This document shows positions 14,964 through 23,943 of a stretch of 31,167 bases of DNA, piece after piece; within the stretch, counting starts at the first letter, position 1, and the number at the start of each line of letters is the position of its first letter. Origin of the DNA: Methanosphaera sp. SHI613 (GTDB taxonomy: Archaea > Methanobacteriota > Methanobacteria > Methanobacteriales > Methanobacteriaceae). Where the stretch lies: contig MVJJ01000097.1 of NCBI GenBank assembly GCA_003266145.1, forward strand, positions 1 to 31,167, given 5' to 3'. A model generated the notes under the pieces. It saw only the letters and a list, made by a program, of their open reading frames with translations, was not told the DNA's origin and did no database searches. The translations under genes and the position numbers were made by a program.

Positions 14964-16520
14964 ATGTCAAATAAAATTATAAAAAACAGTTTTATCTTAA
15001 TAATAGGCAATCTATTATTCCGTGTTGGAGGATATATAAATCGTTTATTAGTAAGTAGAATGTTAGGCCCTGAAGGATATGGTTTATATGGTTTAACACT
15101 CCCATTTCAGGGAATATTCCAAATATTATCTGCAGGAGGTCTTCCACCTGCCATTTCCAAATATGTTGCAGAATACAATGCAAAGGATGAAAAACAATTA
15201 ACCAGACAGGTCATAATAACATCCACAAAATTCATGATAATAATGGCCATACTCCTAAGCATTGTCCTGTTATTCTCATCAGATTTTATAGCAAATGCAG
15301 TATTCCATAAACCCGCAGTAGTTTGGCCCCTTAGAGCAGTTAGCCTCATTACACCATTTAGTGTCGTAGTTGGAGCCATGCGAGGAGCATTTCAGGGTTT
15401 TTATAAAAATGAATATACTGTATATAATAGACTTGCAGAACAGGTATCGACTATAATATTTGCATGCGTATTCATATTTGCCGGTTTATATGCAATGGGT
15501 GCTGTTTTAGGTACTGCCTTTGGATTTATAGTATCTGCATTGACGGCTGTATTTCTCTATAAAAGATATATCAGCCCATTATTGGATGATGCAACACCAC
15601 TTAAAATGTCATTCAATGAAGAACTAAAACTGTTATGGGTACTTATTAAATTTGCAGTTCCTGTTGCGGTTACGGCATTATCTGAAATGGCCATATATGA
15701 CATAGGAACATTCATTATAGGAATACTGATGTTATCAACAGATGTTGGTTTCTATAATGCGGCAGACCCTATATCCAGAATTCCATTGGTAATATCTTTA
15801 TCCATATCAACTGTGCTACTTCCTGCTGCAAGTGAGGCATATGCATTAAAAGACAAGAACCTGTTGCAGGAATATGTTGTGGATTGTTTAAGATACAGTA
15901 TATTGACCGTTCTTCCGTTATGCGTATTAATCAGCATATTCAGTTTACCTATAATGATTATATTATTTGGAAGTACATATGCGCCTAGTTCAGGAGTCTT
16001 AAGCATACTTGTAATTGGAATGAGCTTTTATACCATCTATATGATATGCAGTAGCATATTGCAAGGTATCAACAGCCCTAGAATACCAATGTACATATTG
16101 CTGGTTGGTACTGTGATAAACCTGATAAACAACTTTTATTTCGTAGACCACTACGGAATACTTGGTGCAGGTATCGGAACAACAATTACAACTGCAATAT
16201 TGATGTGCGTAATATTGATGATTGTCGTTAGAAAGACCGACATTAGAATTCCATGGAACAATATTTTACGTATTATCATTGCAAATATCATTCTAGCGGC
16301 GATATGTATATTTATTCCCAAAAGCATACTCGGATGCATAATCGGATTTATTATAGGCATCATAGTATATTTGATTTCAATACTGGAATTGAGGATTATG
16401 ACAAAAAGGGATCTTAATTTCTTTATGAGTTTTTTAAATAAAATCCCATTCATGAATAAATATGATGAAAAAATAGTTAAATATATAGAAAAAAAGAATT
16501 TAATATATAAATTAGAATAA
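14964..16520 (+). CDS. Polysaccharide/lipid-linked oligosaccharide flippase (MOP superfamily)
   Basis: This is a 518-residue membrane protein with about 14 predicted helices, of the SpoVB/MurJ/Wzx (PST/MVF) branch of the MOP exporter superfamily. Family features include an N-terminal NSFILIIGNLLFRVGGYINR, then SRMLGPEGYGLYGL, and SAGGLPPAISKYVAEY. Also present are GAMRGAFQGFYKNEYT and LQGINSPRIPMYILLVGTV in the second half. The likely role is flipping a lipid-linked glycan or pseudomurein precursor across the membrane. The ATG at 14964 is preferred over a GTG at 14952, which lacks a ribosome-binding site. It is divergent from the Wzy-like gene. hisB begins 24 bases after its stop, so the two may share a transcript although their functions differ. 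Confidence 0.85.
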   Translation: MSNKIIKNSFILIIGNLLFRVGGYINRLLVSRMLGPEGYGLYGLTLPFQGIFQILSAGGLPPAISKYVAEYNAKDEKQLTRQVIITSTKFMIIMAILLSIVLLFSSDFIANAVFHKPAVVWPLRAVSLITPFSVVVGAMRGAFQGFYKNEYTVYNRLAEQVSTIIFACVFIFAGLYAMGAVLGTAFGFIVSALTAVFLYKRYISPLLDDATPLKMSFNEELKLLWVLIKFAVPVAVTALSEMAIYDIGTFIIGILMLSTDVGFYNAADPISRIPLVISLSISTVLLPAASEAYALKDKNLLQEYVVDCLRYSILTVLPLCVLISIFSLPIMIILFGSTYAPSSGVLSILVIGMSFYTIYMICSSILQGINSPRIPMYILLVGTVINLINNFYFVDHYGILGAGIGTTITTAILMCVILMIVVRKTDIRIPWNNILRIIIANIILAAICIFIPKSILGCIIGFIIGIIVYLISILELRIMTKRDLNFFMSFLNKIPFMNKYDEKIVKYIEKKNLIYKLE

Positions 16521-16544
16521 GTAATTGAGTAGGACTGTTATCTT

Positions 16545-17129
16545 ATGAACAATGATAGAAAAGTAACATTAACAAGAAAAACTAATGAAACTGACATCAA
16601 TATAACATTAAACATAGATGGTAATGGAAACAGCAATATAGACACGGGATTAAAGTTTCTAGACCATATGCTTACTTCCTTTGCAAAACATGGATTTTTT
16701 GATTTGGATATTAAATCCGTAGGGGATATTGATGTGGATGACCACCACAGCGTTGAGGATATCGGAATACTTCTTGGAGAATGCTTTAAAGAGGCACTTG
16801 GTGATAAAGTAGGAATCGAACGTATGGGTTATAGTGTTGTTCCTATGGATGAGGCCATTAGTCATGTTGCAGTGGATATTAGTGGTAGGAGTTATACTGT
16901 TTTTGAAGCTGAATTTGAATACCGGTTGATAGGTGATGTAAGTTCACAGAATGTTAAACATTTCTTTGAATCATTTGCCAACTCATCTTTGATGAACATA
17001 CATATAAATGCAAAGGGCGAAAATGACCACCATATCTGTGAAGCCATATTTAAAGCAACTGCCCGTGCATTAAATGATGCTACAAAGATAACACATGACC
17101 AATTATTAACTACAAAAGGAAAATTATAA
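16545..17129 (+). CDS. hisB: Imidazoleglycerol-phosphate dehydratase
   Basis: This enzyme dehydrates imidazole glycerol phosphate to imidazole acetol phosphate in histidine synthesis. The protein has 194 residues, the normal length of the monofunctional enzyme. The two manganese-binding DHH motifs are present: DDHHSVED with the histidines at 67-68, and NDHHICEA with the histidines at 162-163. The N-terminal stretch TGLKFLDHMLTSFAKHG and the segment MDEAISHVAVDISGR are also diagnostic. The ribosome-binding site is weak (AGGA about 14 bases upstream). Translation may depend on the flippase gene that ends 24 bases earlier. It is not next to hisG, consistent with scattered his genes in methanogens. 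Confidence 0.96.
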   Translation: MNNDRKVTLTRKTNETDINITLNIDGNGNSNIDTGLKFLDHMLTSFAKHGFFDLDIKSVGDIDVDDHHSVEDIGILLGECFKEALGDKVGIERMGYSVVPMDEAISHVAVDISGRSYTVFEAEFEYRLIGDVSSQNVKHFFESFANSSLMNIHINAKGENDHHICEAIFKATARALNDATKITHDQLLTTKGKL

Positions 17130-17148
17130 TACTTGTGAAAAGTATTAT
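17126..17148 (+). terminator. Hairpin at the end of hisB
   Basis: A perfect 9-bp inverted repeat (ATAATACTT at 17126-17134, AAGTATTAT at 17140-17148) with a 5-base loop overlaps the hisB stop codon. A T7 run follows about 12 bases later. It lies between convergent hisB and mtd. Confidence 0.55.
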
Positions 17149-17191
17149 TTCAACACCCACTTTTTTTATTGAAAATTATTTTTCATAACAA

Positions 17192-18058
17192 TTATTCCCG
17201 ATTGGAGTACCACTGTTCAAACTCATCCTCCGTTTCATAGTTATGAAGAAGTTTACTCTTAAATGCTATTGAACCATCCCTTTTATGAGGTGTCCTCGTG
17301 ACTGTATCGTTTGTTTTTTCCAGTTCCCTAGCATCTTCTGCCAACATGGATGCGGATTTCATCATCTCATGTGCCGCTACAACCAATGGAATATACTCTT
17401 TAGGATCACTTACCCTAAAACAGGCCGTTACATCCATTTCAGATACCTGTGCAGCTATTTGATATGCTGCAATAGCCTTAGCCTCAGCATATGGATTACT
17501 GAATCTTGCATAGCTGACGGCTTTTTGTGCCGTGACAATTATCTCCGGAAATACGATAGGAGTTTTGTTTTTAACAGAATATAAAACCTTGTCAATTTCT
17601 TCATGCAACAATCGGACAACACCTGTTATCGAAAGAACATTCAATACATATGAATTGAATAATGCCATTTCAGTAGCATCCAAGAACTCCCTTCTTGCTC
17701 CTATCATAGCATCTGCACGGATTAGAACATAACCAAGATCATGCTCTTTCATGAATGGAATTGCCCTTTCACCAGGTTTATCACCGATGATTATTAATGG
17801 AAGGTTAAGTTTTGTTATTTCCTCAATTGCATGTTTTATTTGTCTTGCACCAGGGTTTGGACTGATGAATAGCAATAAATCAACATCAATCTTTTTTACC
17901 CTTCGTATTATATCATTAACCTCATTTTGTCCCATTTTAGAACCAGTACTTATAGTTCTAATATGAAAATCATCCCTATCTGCTCTTTCATCCAATATTA
18001 AATCTATAATAGTGGAAATTCCAATATTTCCTACCTTTACTACTCCAACTTTAATCAT
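17192..18058 (-). CDS. mtd: F420-dependent methylenetetrahydromethanopterin dehydrogenase
   Basis: This enzyme reversibly converts methenyl-H4MPT to methylene-H4MPT with reduced F420 in the cytoplasmic C1 pathway of methanogenesis. In methanol-dependent gut methanogens it mainly supports C1 biosynthesis. The protein has 288 residues, slightly longer than typical Mtd because of a C-terminal acidic tail. Characteristic segments are MIKVGVVKVGNIGISTIIDL at the N-terminus, VDLLLFISPNPGARQIKHA, PLIIIGDKPGERA and LIRADAMIGARREFLDATEM. The ATG at 18058 has GGTGAT 5 bases upstream; an upstream in-frame extension to 18079 would cover that site. It lies 86 bases downstream of cfbB on the same strand and may have its own promoter in that gap. 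Confidence 0.96.
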   Translation of the reverse strand: MIKVGVVKVGNIGISTIIDLILDERADRDDFHIRTISTGSKMGQNEVNDIIRRVKKIDVDLLLFISPNPGARQIKHAIEEITKLNLPLIIIGDKPGERAIPFMKEHDLGYVLIRADAMIGARREFLDATEMALFNSYVLNVLSITGVVRLLHEEIDKVLYSVKNKTPIVFPEIIVTAQKAVSYARFSNPYAEAKAIAAYQIAAQVSEMDVTACFRVSDPKEYIPLVVAAHEMMKSASMLAEDARELEKTNDTVTRTPHKRDGSIAFKSKLLHNYETEDEFEQWYSNRE

Positions 18059-18144
18059 TAAAATCACCGATATGTCCAATAATCTTTATTAGATTATACA
18101 TCTTAAATCATCAATACCTCTTCTTAAATAACATTACATCCTTT

Positions 18145-19506
18145 TCAATCGTTTTCATAACTTTTCTGAGTAAATTCATATGCAAAATCAGGCAAACATG
18201 CAGTGTGAGTATGAATATAACTTGCCACAGCATTCTTATACAATAAACCATCATGTGTTCCGTTTATTCCTACACCTCTCTGCATTTCAAATGCAAAATC
18301 ATCCACATTCTTTCCTTTGTAATCTACCTTGGAGTAATGAAACTCGTGTCCATGATATAGGGAGCCCACCTTTTGTATTGGATTTTCGTTTATGACCTTG
18401 GCGATGGTGTAGCTTAATCCCTGCACTTTCTTTGTTAAGCAGGACTTATAAGGATAGAGTCCCACCATTTGCTCATTATCAATCGATTTGGTCAAATACA
18501 TTAATCCTCCACATTCGGCATATATTGGCTGATTATTGTTTGCAAAGTCATTAACTGACTTCAACATACTTTTGTTACTGCTTAGTTCTTTTTTATATAT
18601 TTCTGGATATCCTCCACCGATATAGAGTGCATCCGCATCAGGAACTTCTTCATCATGTATAGGGCTGAAATAAATTATTTCCGCATTGTTATGTTCTAAT
18701 GCCTCTATGTTTTCATGATAATAAAAATTAAATGCCTCATCGAATGGAACAGCTATTTTCGTCTTTTGTTTTGTTCTTTCTTTATTCCATATTCCCTCAT
18801 AATCGTTAGGTATGTCTTCACAGCTATCCATAATCTCAATCAGCATGTCCAAATCAAGATTGTCTTTAACCAATTGTCCCCATTTATCTATTAAATCCTT
18901 AATTCGTTCTTCTTCAACGGCCGGTATTAATCCAAGGTGTCTTTGTTCCATTGTTATTTCAGGATTTCTTATTATTCCACCGATTACGCGGGTGTTTGAT
19001 AATTTTTCTACTGATTCTTTTGTTTTAAGGTAGTGTCTTTGGCTTTTTACGTTATTCAGGATAACACCCTGTATGTTAATTTGAGAATCCAATGCTTTAA
19101 AACCCAAAGTCATTGCAGCGGCACTTCTGACCAAACTTTTACTGTTAATAATCAATACAACTGGAGCATTTAACGCTTTTGCTATTGATGCTGTACTTCC
19201 AATGTCATTTACAGGACTTATTCCTTCATATAATCCCCTTACACCTTCAATTATTGCATAATCAGCATTTGATTTTTGCATTGCGTTTTTAAATGAACAT
19301 CGAATTTGCCCTTCCGACATGAAAAATGAATCCAAATTACGAGAAGGTATGCCCGTTGCACAATTATGATATGACGGATCAATATAATCCGGACCAACCT
19401 TAAATGATTGTATTTTATGTTCATCAGATAATGCCTTCATTATACCTGTAGATATGGTTGTTTTACCTACACCACTACCTGTTCCTGATAATAATATTCT
19501 CTTCAT
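18145..19506 (-). CDS. cfbB: Ni-sirohydrochlorin / cobyrinate a,c-diamide synthase
   Basis: This enzyme amidates the a and c acetate side chains of Ni-sirohydrochlorin (coenzyme F430 synthesis) and, in the same family (CbiA), of cobyrinate (B12 synthesis), using ATP and glutamine. The 453-residue protein has the normal order: a P-loop domain first, with GTGSGVGKTTIS at residues 8-19, KVGPDYIDPSYH and IEGVRGLYEG; then a CobB-type glutamine amidotransferase with nucleophile C332 in YAECGGLMYL. A His pair (IHTHTACLP) near residue 432 includes the likely catalytic histidine. A methanol-using methanogen needs both F430 and corrinoids, so one enzyme may serve both. The ATG at 19506 has only a weak AGGT upstream. 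It precedes mtd, another methanogenesis gene. Confidence 0.92.
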   Translation of the reverse strand: MKRILLSGTGSGVGKTTISTGIMKALSDEHKIQSFKVGPDYIDPSYHNCATGIPSRNLDSFFMSEGQIRCSFKNAMQKSNADYAIIEGVRGLYEGISPVNDIGSTASIAKALNAPVVLIINSKSLVRSAAAMTLGFKALDSQINIQGVILNNVKSQRHYLKTKESVEKLSNTRVIGGIIRNPEITMEQRHLGLIPAVEEERIKDLIDKWGQLVKDNLDLDMLIEIMDSCEDIPNDYEGIWNKERTKQKTKIAVPFDEAFNFYYHENIEALEHNNAEIIYFSPIHDEEVPDADALYIGGGYPEIYKKELSSNKSMLKSVNDFANNNQPIYAECGGLMYLTKSIDNEQMVGLYPYKSCLTKKVQGLSYTIAKVINENPIQKVGSLYHGHEFHYSKVDYKGKNVDDFAFEMQRGVGINGTHDGLLYKNAVASYIHTHTACLPDFAYEFTQKSYEND

Positions 19507-19675
19507 AGAAATAACCTATATCTTTAAAAAATTAGAATTAATTGTATATGTTAATATATTTCAATATCATAGAATATAGATTTTTTGTATTACAATTTAA
19601 TATTTAATATACGAAAAAATAAAAAACATTACATATAAATAATAATAATATAATGCTAATGGAGGATTGCACATT

Positions 19676-20806
19676 ATGGCCAAAGAAAGAATAGTTGCCC
19701 TATCGCATCAATTAAGAGAATCCGGTGTAAACGTAAGTATTCGAAGTACTGAAACAGCATGTCAAGTATGGGATATGTTTAAGGATGAAAATGAGATTTC
19801 ACGAATGAAAACCGCCCTTAAAAGTGTGTATGTAAAGGAAGCTTATGATGAAAAGAGATTTGATGACATATTTGATGAAGTATTCCAGGTAAAAAACGAC
19901 AATAAACTAAGGCCATACAACCAAGGGCGTGAAGATCCATCCATACAACCCGAAGACATAATGGGAATGCCCGATAGCCAACAAAGTGAATCTACAATAG
20001 AATCAATGATGCCTCCTGAATTTGATTTGAACGAGTTGACTGAGATTAAAGTTCATGAAAAGGATCTCTTGAAAACGGACATCAGCAATGTCAACACATT
20101 TGATGAACGTATTCTTGATTTATGTCGTAAATTAAGTCAGAAGATTAGAACCAGAAGAAGCGTACGTAGAAAAAGAATGCACTCAAAGAATATCGACATG
20201 CCCAGAACAATCAGAACAAACCTTAAAAATGGTGGAAAACTAATCAAACTGCAACATGCCAAGCCACACATACATAAAAGCAAACACATATTCCTAAGTG
20301 ATATCAGTGGATCCTGTGACTGGATTAACAACTGGTTTTTCACGATATTATATGGATGTCAAAAGTCATTCGATAAAATTAGTTGCTATGAATTCGATAA
20401 TTCAATAATTGAAACAACAGATGCCCTGAAACTAGAATCATACTACGAATCATACCAGAATATTTACAACCGAAGAATACAAAAAGGGATGATACATGGC
20501 CAATCCGACATGGCAAATGCTTTTAAGGAATTTAGAGATACTGCAAACTTAAACCATAGAAGTATAGTCATAATATTAAGTGACTGTCGTGACTGGAATG
20601 GAAATAGGGAAAATGGTGAACTTGAAAGCGCTAAAATAATGAAAGATATTGTAAGACAAAGTTCCAAGGTAATGATATTCAACCCGGAACCTAAAGAAAA
20701 ATGGAATACCCCAACAAGTTGTGTTAATGAATATGTGGATGCCGGAGCACATGCATATGAAATTAAAAACTTAGAAAATCTTGCTACTTTAATAACGAAC
20801 CTATAG
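19676..20806 (+). CDS. VWA (CoxE-like) domain protein
   Basis: This 376-residue soluble protein has a C-terminal von Willebrand A domain of the CoxE type. The metal-ion-dependent adhesion site is seen as DISGS at 209-213, a Ser in GQSDMANAF in place of the usual Thr, and D303 in ILSDCRDW. The first 200 residues are helical and charged, with an acidic linker and a basic patch (KIRTRRSVRRKRM), as in CoxE-like proteins that partner with MoxR AAA+ ATPases. No MoxR gene is visible in the window. The ATG at 19676 has GGAGG 10 bases upstream; a TTG at 19667 is too close to that site. thiI starts 10 bases after its stop, so they form an operon. The function is unknown; it may be a chaperone-like or cofactor-insertion factor. 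Confidence 0.8.
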   Translation: MAKERIVALSHQLRESGVNVSIRSTETACQVWDMFKDENEISRMKTALKSVYVKEAYDEKRFDDIFDEVFQVKNDNKLRPYNQGREDPSIQPEDIMGMPDSQQSESTIESMMPPEFDLNELTEIKVHEKDLLKTDISNVNTFDERILDLCRKLSQKIRTRRSVRRKRMHSKNIDMPRTIRTNLKNGGKLIKLQHAKPHIHKSKHIFLSDISGSCDWINNWFFTILYGCQKSFDKISCYEFDNSIIETTDALKLESYYESYQNIYNRRIQKGMIHGQSDMANAFKEFRDTANLNHRSIVIILSDCRDWNGNRENGELESAKIMKDIVRQSSKVMIFNPEPKEKWNTPTSCVNEYVDAGAHAYEIKNLENLATLITNL

Positions 20807-20816
20807 GAGATATAAT

Positions 20817-21968
20817 ATGAAATATTTTGTAAGATATGGAGAAATTGGTACTAAAAGTCCAAAGATAAGACGTAAATTTGAAAATAATTTAATTAAGAAC
20901 ATTCAATCAGAATTAGACTGTACCTTTGACAATAATCAGGGAAGATTAACCTTGATTACTGATGAAAAAGATTCAAAAGTCAAAGATGTTTTGAATAGAA
21001 CCTTCGGTATAGTATCATATAGTCCAATACTTGAAACCAATACAAACAAGGATGATATAGACAATTTAATCTCACGGACAATTAGAAGCATTATAGAAGA
21101 AAACAAATTCAATCCGGCAGAAGAAACATTTGCCGTAAGATGCAGGCGTGTCGGAAATCATGACTTTACAAGTCAGGAAATGGCCGCATACTGTGGAGGT
21201 GTCGTGATTAAGGAATGTAACGCCAAGGTGAACCTTTCACAGCCCGACTTTACTTTATTTGTGGAGGTACGTGATGATAGAACATACATCTATCATGAAA
21301 AGATAAAGGGATTGGGCGGTCTTCCTGTCGGCAGTCAAGGAAAAGTAGTATGTCTGATATCCTCAGGTATCGATTCACCCGTAGCGGCATATCAAATGCT
21401 TAAAAGGGGTTGTCAAGTAATATTATTACACTGTGACAATAGTCCATACAGTGATGGCTCCGTAGAAAAAGTTATCAAAAATGCCGATAACCTAAGAAGG
21501 TACTCCATTGGAAATCCAATAAAACTTTACTCAATAAAATTTGGAGAATACCTTAAAAAAGTATCAACTGAAGCTCCCCCACGTATGACATGCGTACTTT
21601 GTAAAAGTGGGATGTATCAGTCAGCGGCAATTTTAGCCAAACGGGAACATGCCAATGCCATAGTGGATGGAAGCAGCATAGGACAGGTTGCATCCCAAAC
21701 ACTTAGCAACCTTGAAGCAACAAGATATCATTGTATGATGCCTATATTCAGCCCATTAATAGCAATGGACAAGATTGAAATAGAGGCAATTGCTAAAAAC
21801 ATAAATACATACGAAACATCCATCATACCTGATGGGGGCTGTACGGCCGTTCCTAAATATCCTGAAACGCATGCCGATTTAGAATTGGTCAAGGAGATTG
21901 TTGAAAAAATTAATCAAAAAGAATGTTTAGAAAAAATAGCTGAATCTATCACCCGAATAGATTTCTAA
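20817..21968 (+). CDS. thiI: tRNA 4-thiouridine synthase
   Basis: This enzyme makes 4-thiouridine at tRNA position 8 and may take part in sulfur transfer for thiamine synthesis. The 383-residue protein has an N-terminal ferredoxin-like/THUMP region (MKYFVRYGEIGTKS; FAVRCRRVGNHDFTS) and a PP-loop ATPase domain with the SSGIDS motif at about 182-187. The C-terminal rhodanese domain of bacterial ThiI is absent, as usual in archaea. C259 and C262 (TCVLCKS) and C342 (DGGCTAVP) match the three-cysteine arrangement known for methanogen ThiI, where these residues bind an Fe-S cluster needed for thiolation. TAGGAGA lies about 7 bases upstream of the ATG. It is the second gene after the VWA gene. Confidence 0.95.
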   Translation: MKYFVRYGEIGTKSPKIRRKFENNLIKNIQSELDCTFDNNQGRLTLITDEKDSKVKDVLNRTFGIVSYSPILETNTNKDDIDNLISRTIRSIIEENKFNPAEETFAVRCRRVGNHDFTSQEMAAYCGGVVIKECNAKVNLSQPDFTLFVEVRDDRTYIYHEKIKGLGGLPVGSQGKVVCLISSGIDSPVAAYQMLKRGCQVILLHCDNSPYSDGSVEKVIKNADNLRRYSIGNPIKLYSIKFGEYLKKVSTEAPPRMTCVLCKSGMYQSAAILAKREHANAIVDGSSIGQVASQTLSNLEATRYHCMMPIFSPLIAMDKIEIEAIAKNINTYETSIIPDGGCTAVPKYPETHADLELVKEIVEKINQKECLEKIAESITRIDF

Positions 21969-21975
21969 ACCATCC

Positions 21976-21999
21976 TTTTTTTTATAAAAAAAATAAGAA
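21976..21999. terminator. Bidirectional T/A-run terminator between thiI and the GMC gene
   Basis: T8 at 21976-21983 followed by A8 at 21986-21993 is nearly palindromic. It gives a T run for each of the two convergent genes, whose ends are only 35 bases apart. Confidence 0.5.
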
Positions 22000-22003
22000 T
22001 TAT

Positions 22004-23218
22004 TTATAACTTATCCGCCAAATACTGGCCTAATCTTCTGGATAAAGCTAAAATAGTGTAAATTGGTGGTAGTCCCGGTGCCTCAGGCAGTACTGATCCG
22101 TCAGCAACATACAAGTTTTCTATCTCTGTTTCCAGATTGCTATCCACAACATCACCAATTCTAGCTGATGCCATCAAATGAGCTCCCCTTACATGGGTTG
22201 AGGATATGCTTTCAATATCTGCTCCTGCGGTTACGAGAATATTTCCTGCTATTGCTGCACCTCTTGCAAGTAAAGCTGCATCTTCAAAGTCTATACCTTT
22301 TTCTACCTGATTTAAGTACACATGTCCCTTTGTCTTATCAGGTACTTTTATCATTAAACTTATTATATCATCGACCGTAGCATCGGGATGTGTTTCCTGT
22401 ATTTTTGGCAGTAAAAATTGACTTGTGTGTGGTGAAATCACTATATGGGGTAATTTGATAAATTTGTTCATCTGTATTTCATGGTCCTGCCGGGCATTCT
22501 TATAGTATCCTCCGACCGTTATGAACGGATCTACTGCAAATGTTTCACCGGCCTTGATTCCAGCTGTTCTTAGAAGTTTAGGTGTTTGCATTCCACCTGC
22601 CGCCAATATCACAATATCGGCCAAGTATTGATTAGCCTTATCTGTTTTTATTCCCTTGATTTTATTGTCTTCGACAATCAATGCTGTTGCCGCTTCATCG
22701 GTTATTAGTTTAACACCGTTTTCTTGTGCTACTTCCAAATCAGATAGGCTGCTCCATTTAGCCCCATATGGACATCCCCATGCACATTTTCCACATTGTT
22801 TACATTTTGATGAATCGATTGCCTTTGGCATGTCCTGCATATCCAGACCTAATTTAGTTGAGGCATCCTTCAATAATTTAGTTATTTTTCCTTCATGAGT
22901 TTTAGGCATTGTGGCTATTTGTAATTCTTCTTTTAATTGTTCCAGCTGATTTGATATATCGATGCCATATCCTTTTAACTCATCCACAAGGGATGGTACC
23001 ATATTACCTGCTATCACTAAAGAAGATCCGCCTACAACGTCTGTTTTTATCAGTTCCATTTCATTTCTATCCCATACATCATAATATTTATAAGCTTCTG
23101 ATGCATCGGATAATATTCCTTTTTCCACAATTGTTATATCAACATCTGGGTTTTTGGAAAGTTCTCTTGCTACACTTAATCCTCCGGTTCCAGCACCTAC
23201 AATTAACACGTCAGTCAT
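22004..23218 (-). CDS. FAD-dependent GMC-type oxidoreductase with a [4Fe-4S] motif
   Basis: This 404-residue flavoprotein is distantly related to glucose-methanol-choline oxidoreductases. The FAD-binding GAGTGG is at residues 8-13 (DVLIVGAGTGGLSVARELS) and a GG doublet follows at 63-64. The C-terminal part has ENLYVADGSVLPEAPGLPP, the GMC C-terminal signature, preceded by THVRGAHLMAS where GMC enzymes carry the HPxGTxxMG motif. Residues 139-149 hold C-x2-C-x2-C-x3-C (CKQCGKCAWGCP), expected to bind one [4Fe-4S] cluster; this is not found in classical GMC enzymes. GGAG lies 9 bases upstream, inside the end of the preceding gene, and only 4 bases separate the two. The electron donor and substrate are unknown. 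The cluster suggests exchange with ferredoxin rather than oxygen. Confidence 0.8.
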   Translation of the reverse strand: MTDVLIVGAGTGGLSVARELSKNPDVDITIVEKGILSDASEAYKYYDVWDRNEMELIKTDVVGGSSLVIAGNMVPSLVDELKGYGIDISNQLEQLKEELQIATMPKTHEGKITKLLKDASTKLGLDMQDMPKAIDSSKCKQCGKCAWGCPYGAKWSSLSDLEVAQENGVKLITDEAATALIVEDNKIKGIKTDKANQYLADIVILAAGGMQTPKLLRTAGIKAGETFAVDPFITVGGYYKNARQDHEIQMNKFIKLPHIVISPHTSQFLLPKIQETHPDATVDDIISLMIKVPDKTKGHVYLNQVEKGIDFEDAALLARGAAIAGNILVTAGADIESISSTHVRGAHLMASARIGDVVDSNLETEIENLYVADGSVLPEAPGLPPIYTILALSRRLGQYLADKL

Positions 23219-23222
23219 CTAT

Positions 23223-23774
23223 TTATTCTCCTTCATCATTGTTTTCTCTTTCTTTTCTCAATTTAGCTTTATGAATAGGTGTTAAGTTAAGTAATTCCTC
23301 TTTATCTTCTACAACAATATAATCATCTGTCTGATTATCATCATGAGCGAATGTATGTTGATAATTTGTTGAAACGGAACTTGTATCTTTTGATTTACGT
23401 TCACCCATATATTTTGCTATATTTGAACCTATTATTGCGGTTATTCCACAGATTATTATTGCTGCAAGAGTAGGAATCAGTGCCCCTAATAACAAATCCA
23501 TAATTACTGTTGATGTGCTTACTTCAATTGGTATGCTGGCTGATGGCATGTAATCATTCAATATTAGGCCTGTAGGATAACTTAATATATAACCCACCAG
23601 TGCATATAATACACCGGTAATTATAGCTTCACGTTTTCTTTGATTGATAAAGGATACGATTAATCCTATCAACACAAGAATTAAGAGATAGCCAAAACCA
23701 CATCTTGATAGTATTAATGCCAATACTACAAATATTATTATTGAAAATTTCTTAAAAAAATCGGTTAAAGACAT
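23223..23774 (-). CDS. Small multi-pass membrane protein with cytoplasmic tail
   Basis: I do not recognise this 183-residue protein. It has about four hydrophobic segments: residues 10-24, 27-42, 51-71, and a long one around 88-117. A 60-residue charged tail follows (QTDDYIVVEDKEELLNL, then KAKLRKEREN), probably cytoplasmic. There are two cysteines and no obvious enzyme motif. AAGGAAG lies upstream of the ATG at 23774. The GMC-type flavoprotein gene begins 4 bases after its stop, with its ribosome-binding site inside this gene, so the two are translated together. It could be a membrane partner or anchor for the flavoprotein, but this is inference from gene order only. Confidence 0.65.
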   Translation of the reverse strand: MSLTDFFKKFSIIIFVVLALILSRCGFGYLLILVLIGLIVSFINQRKREAIITGVLYALVGYILSYPTGLILNDYMPSASIPIEVSTSTVIMDLLLGALIPTLAAIIICGITAIIGSNIAKYMGERKSKDTSSVSTNYQHTFAHDDNQTDDYIVVEDKEELLNLTPIHKAKLRKERENNDEGE

Positions 23775-23943
23775 AACTTAACTTCCTTGATATTACAATA
23801 TAAATTAATCTAATATTTTATTCTATATATATTATTATTAAAATATTATTTAAATACTTTAGTAAGTAAATCAGGTAGACTCTATGAGAAGATAGTTATG
23901 ATAAAAAATTTTACTGATAAAATACAATATATTACTAGGAGGA

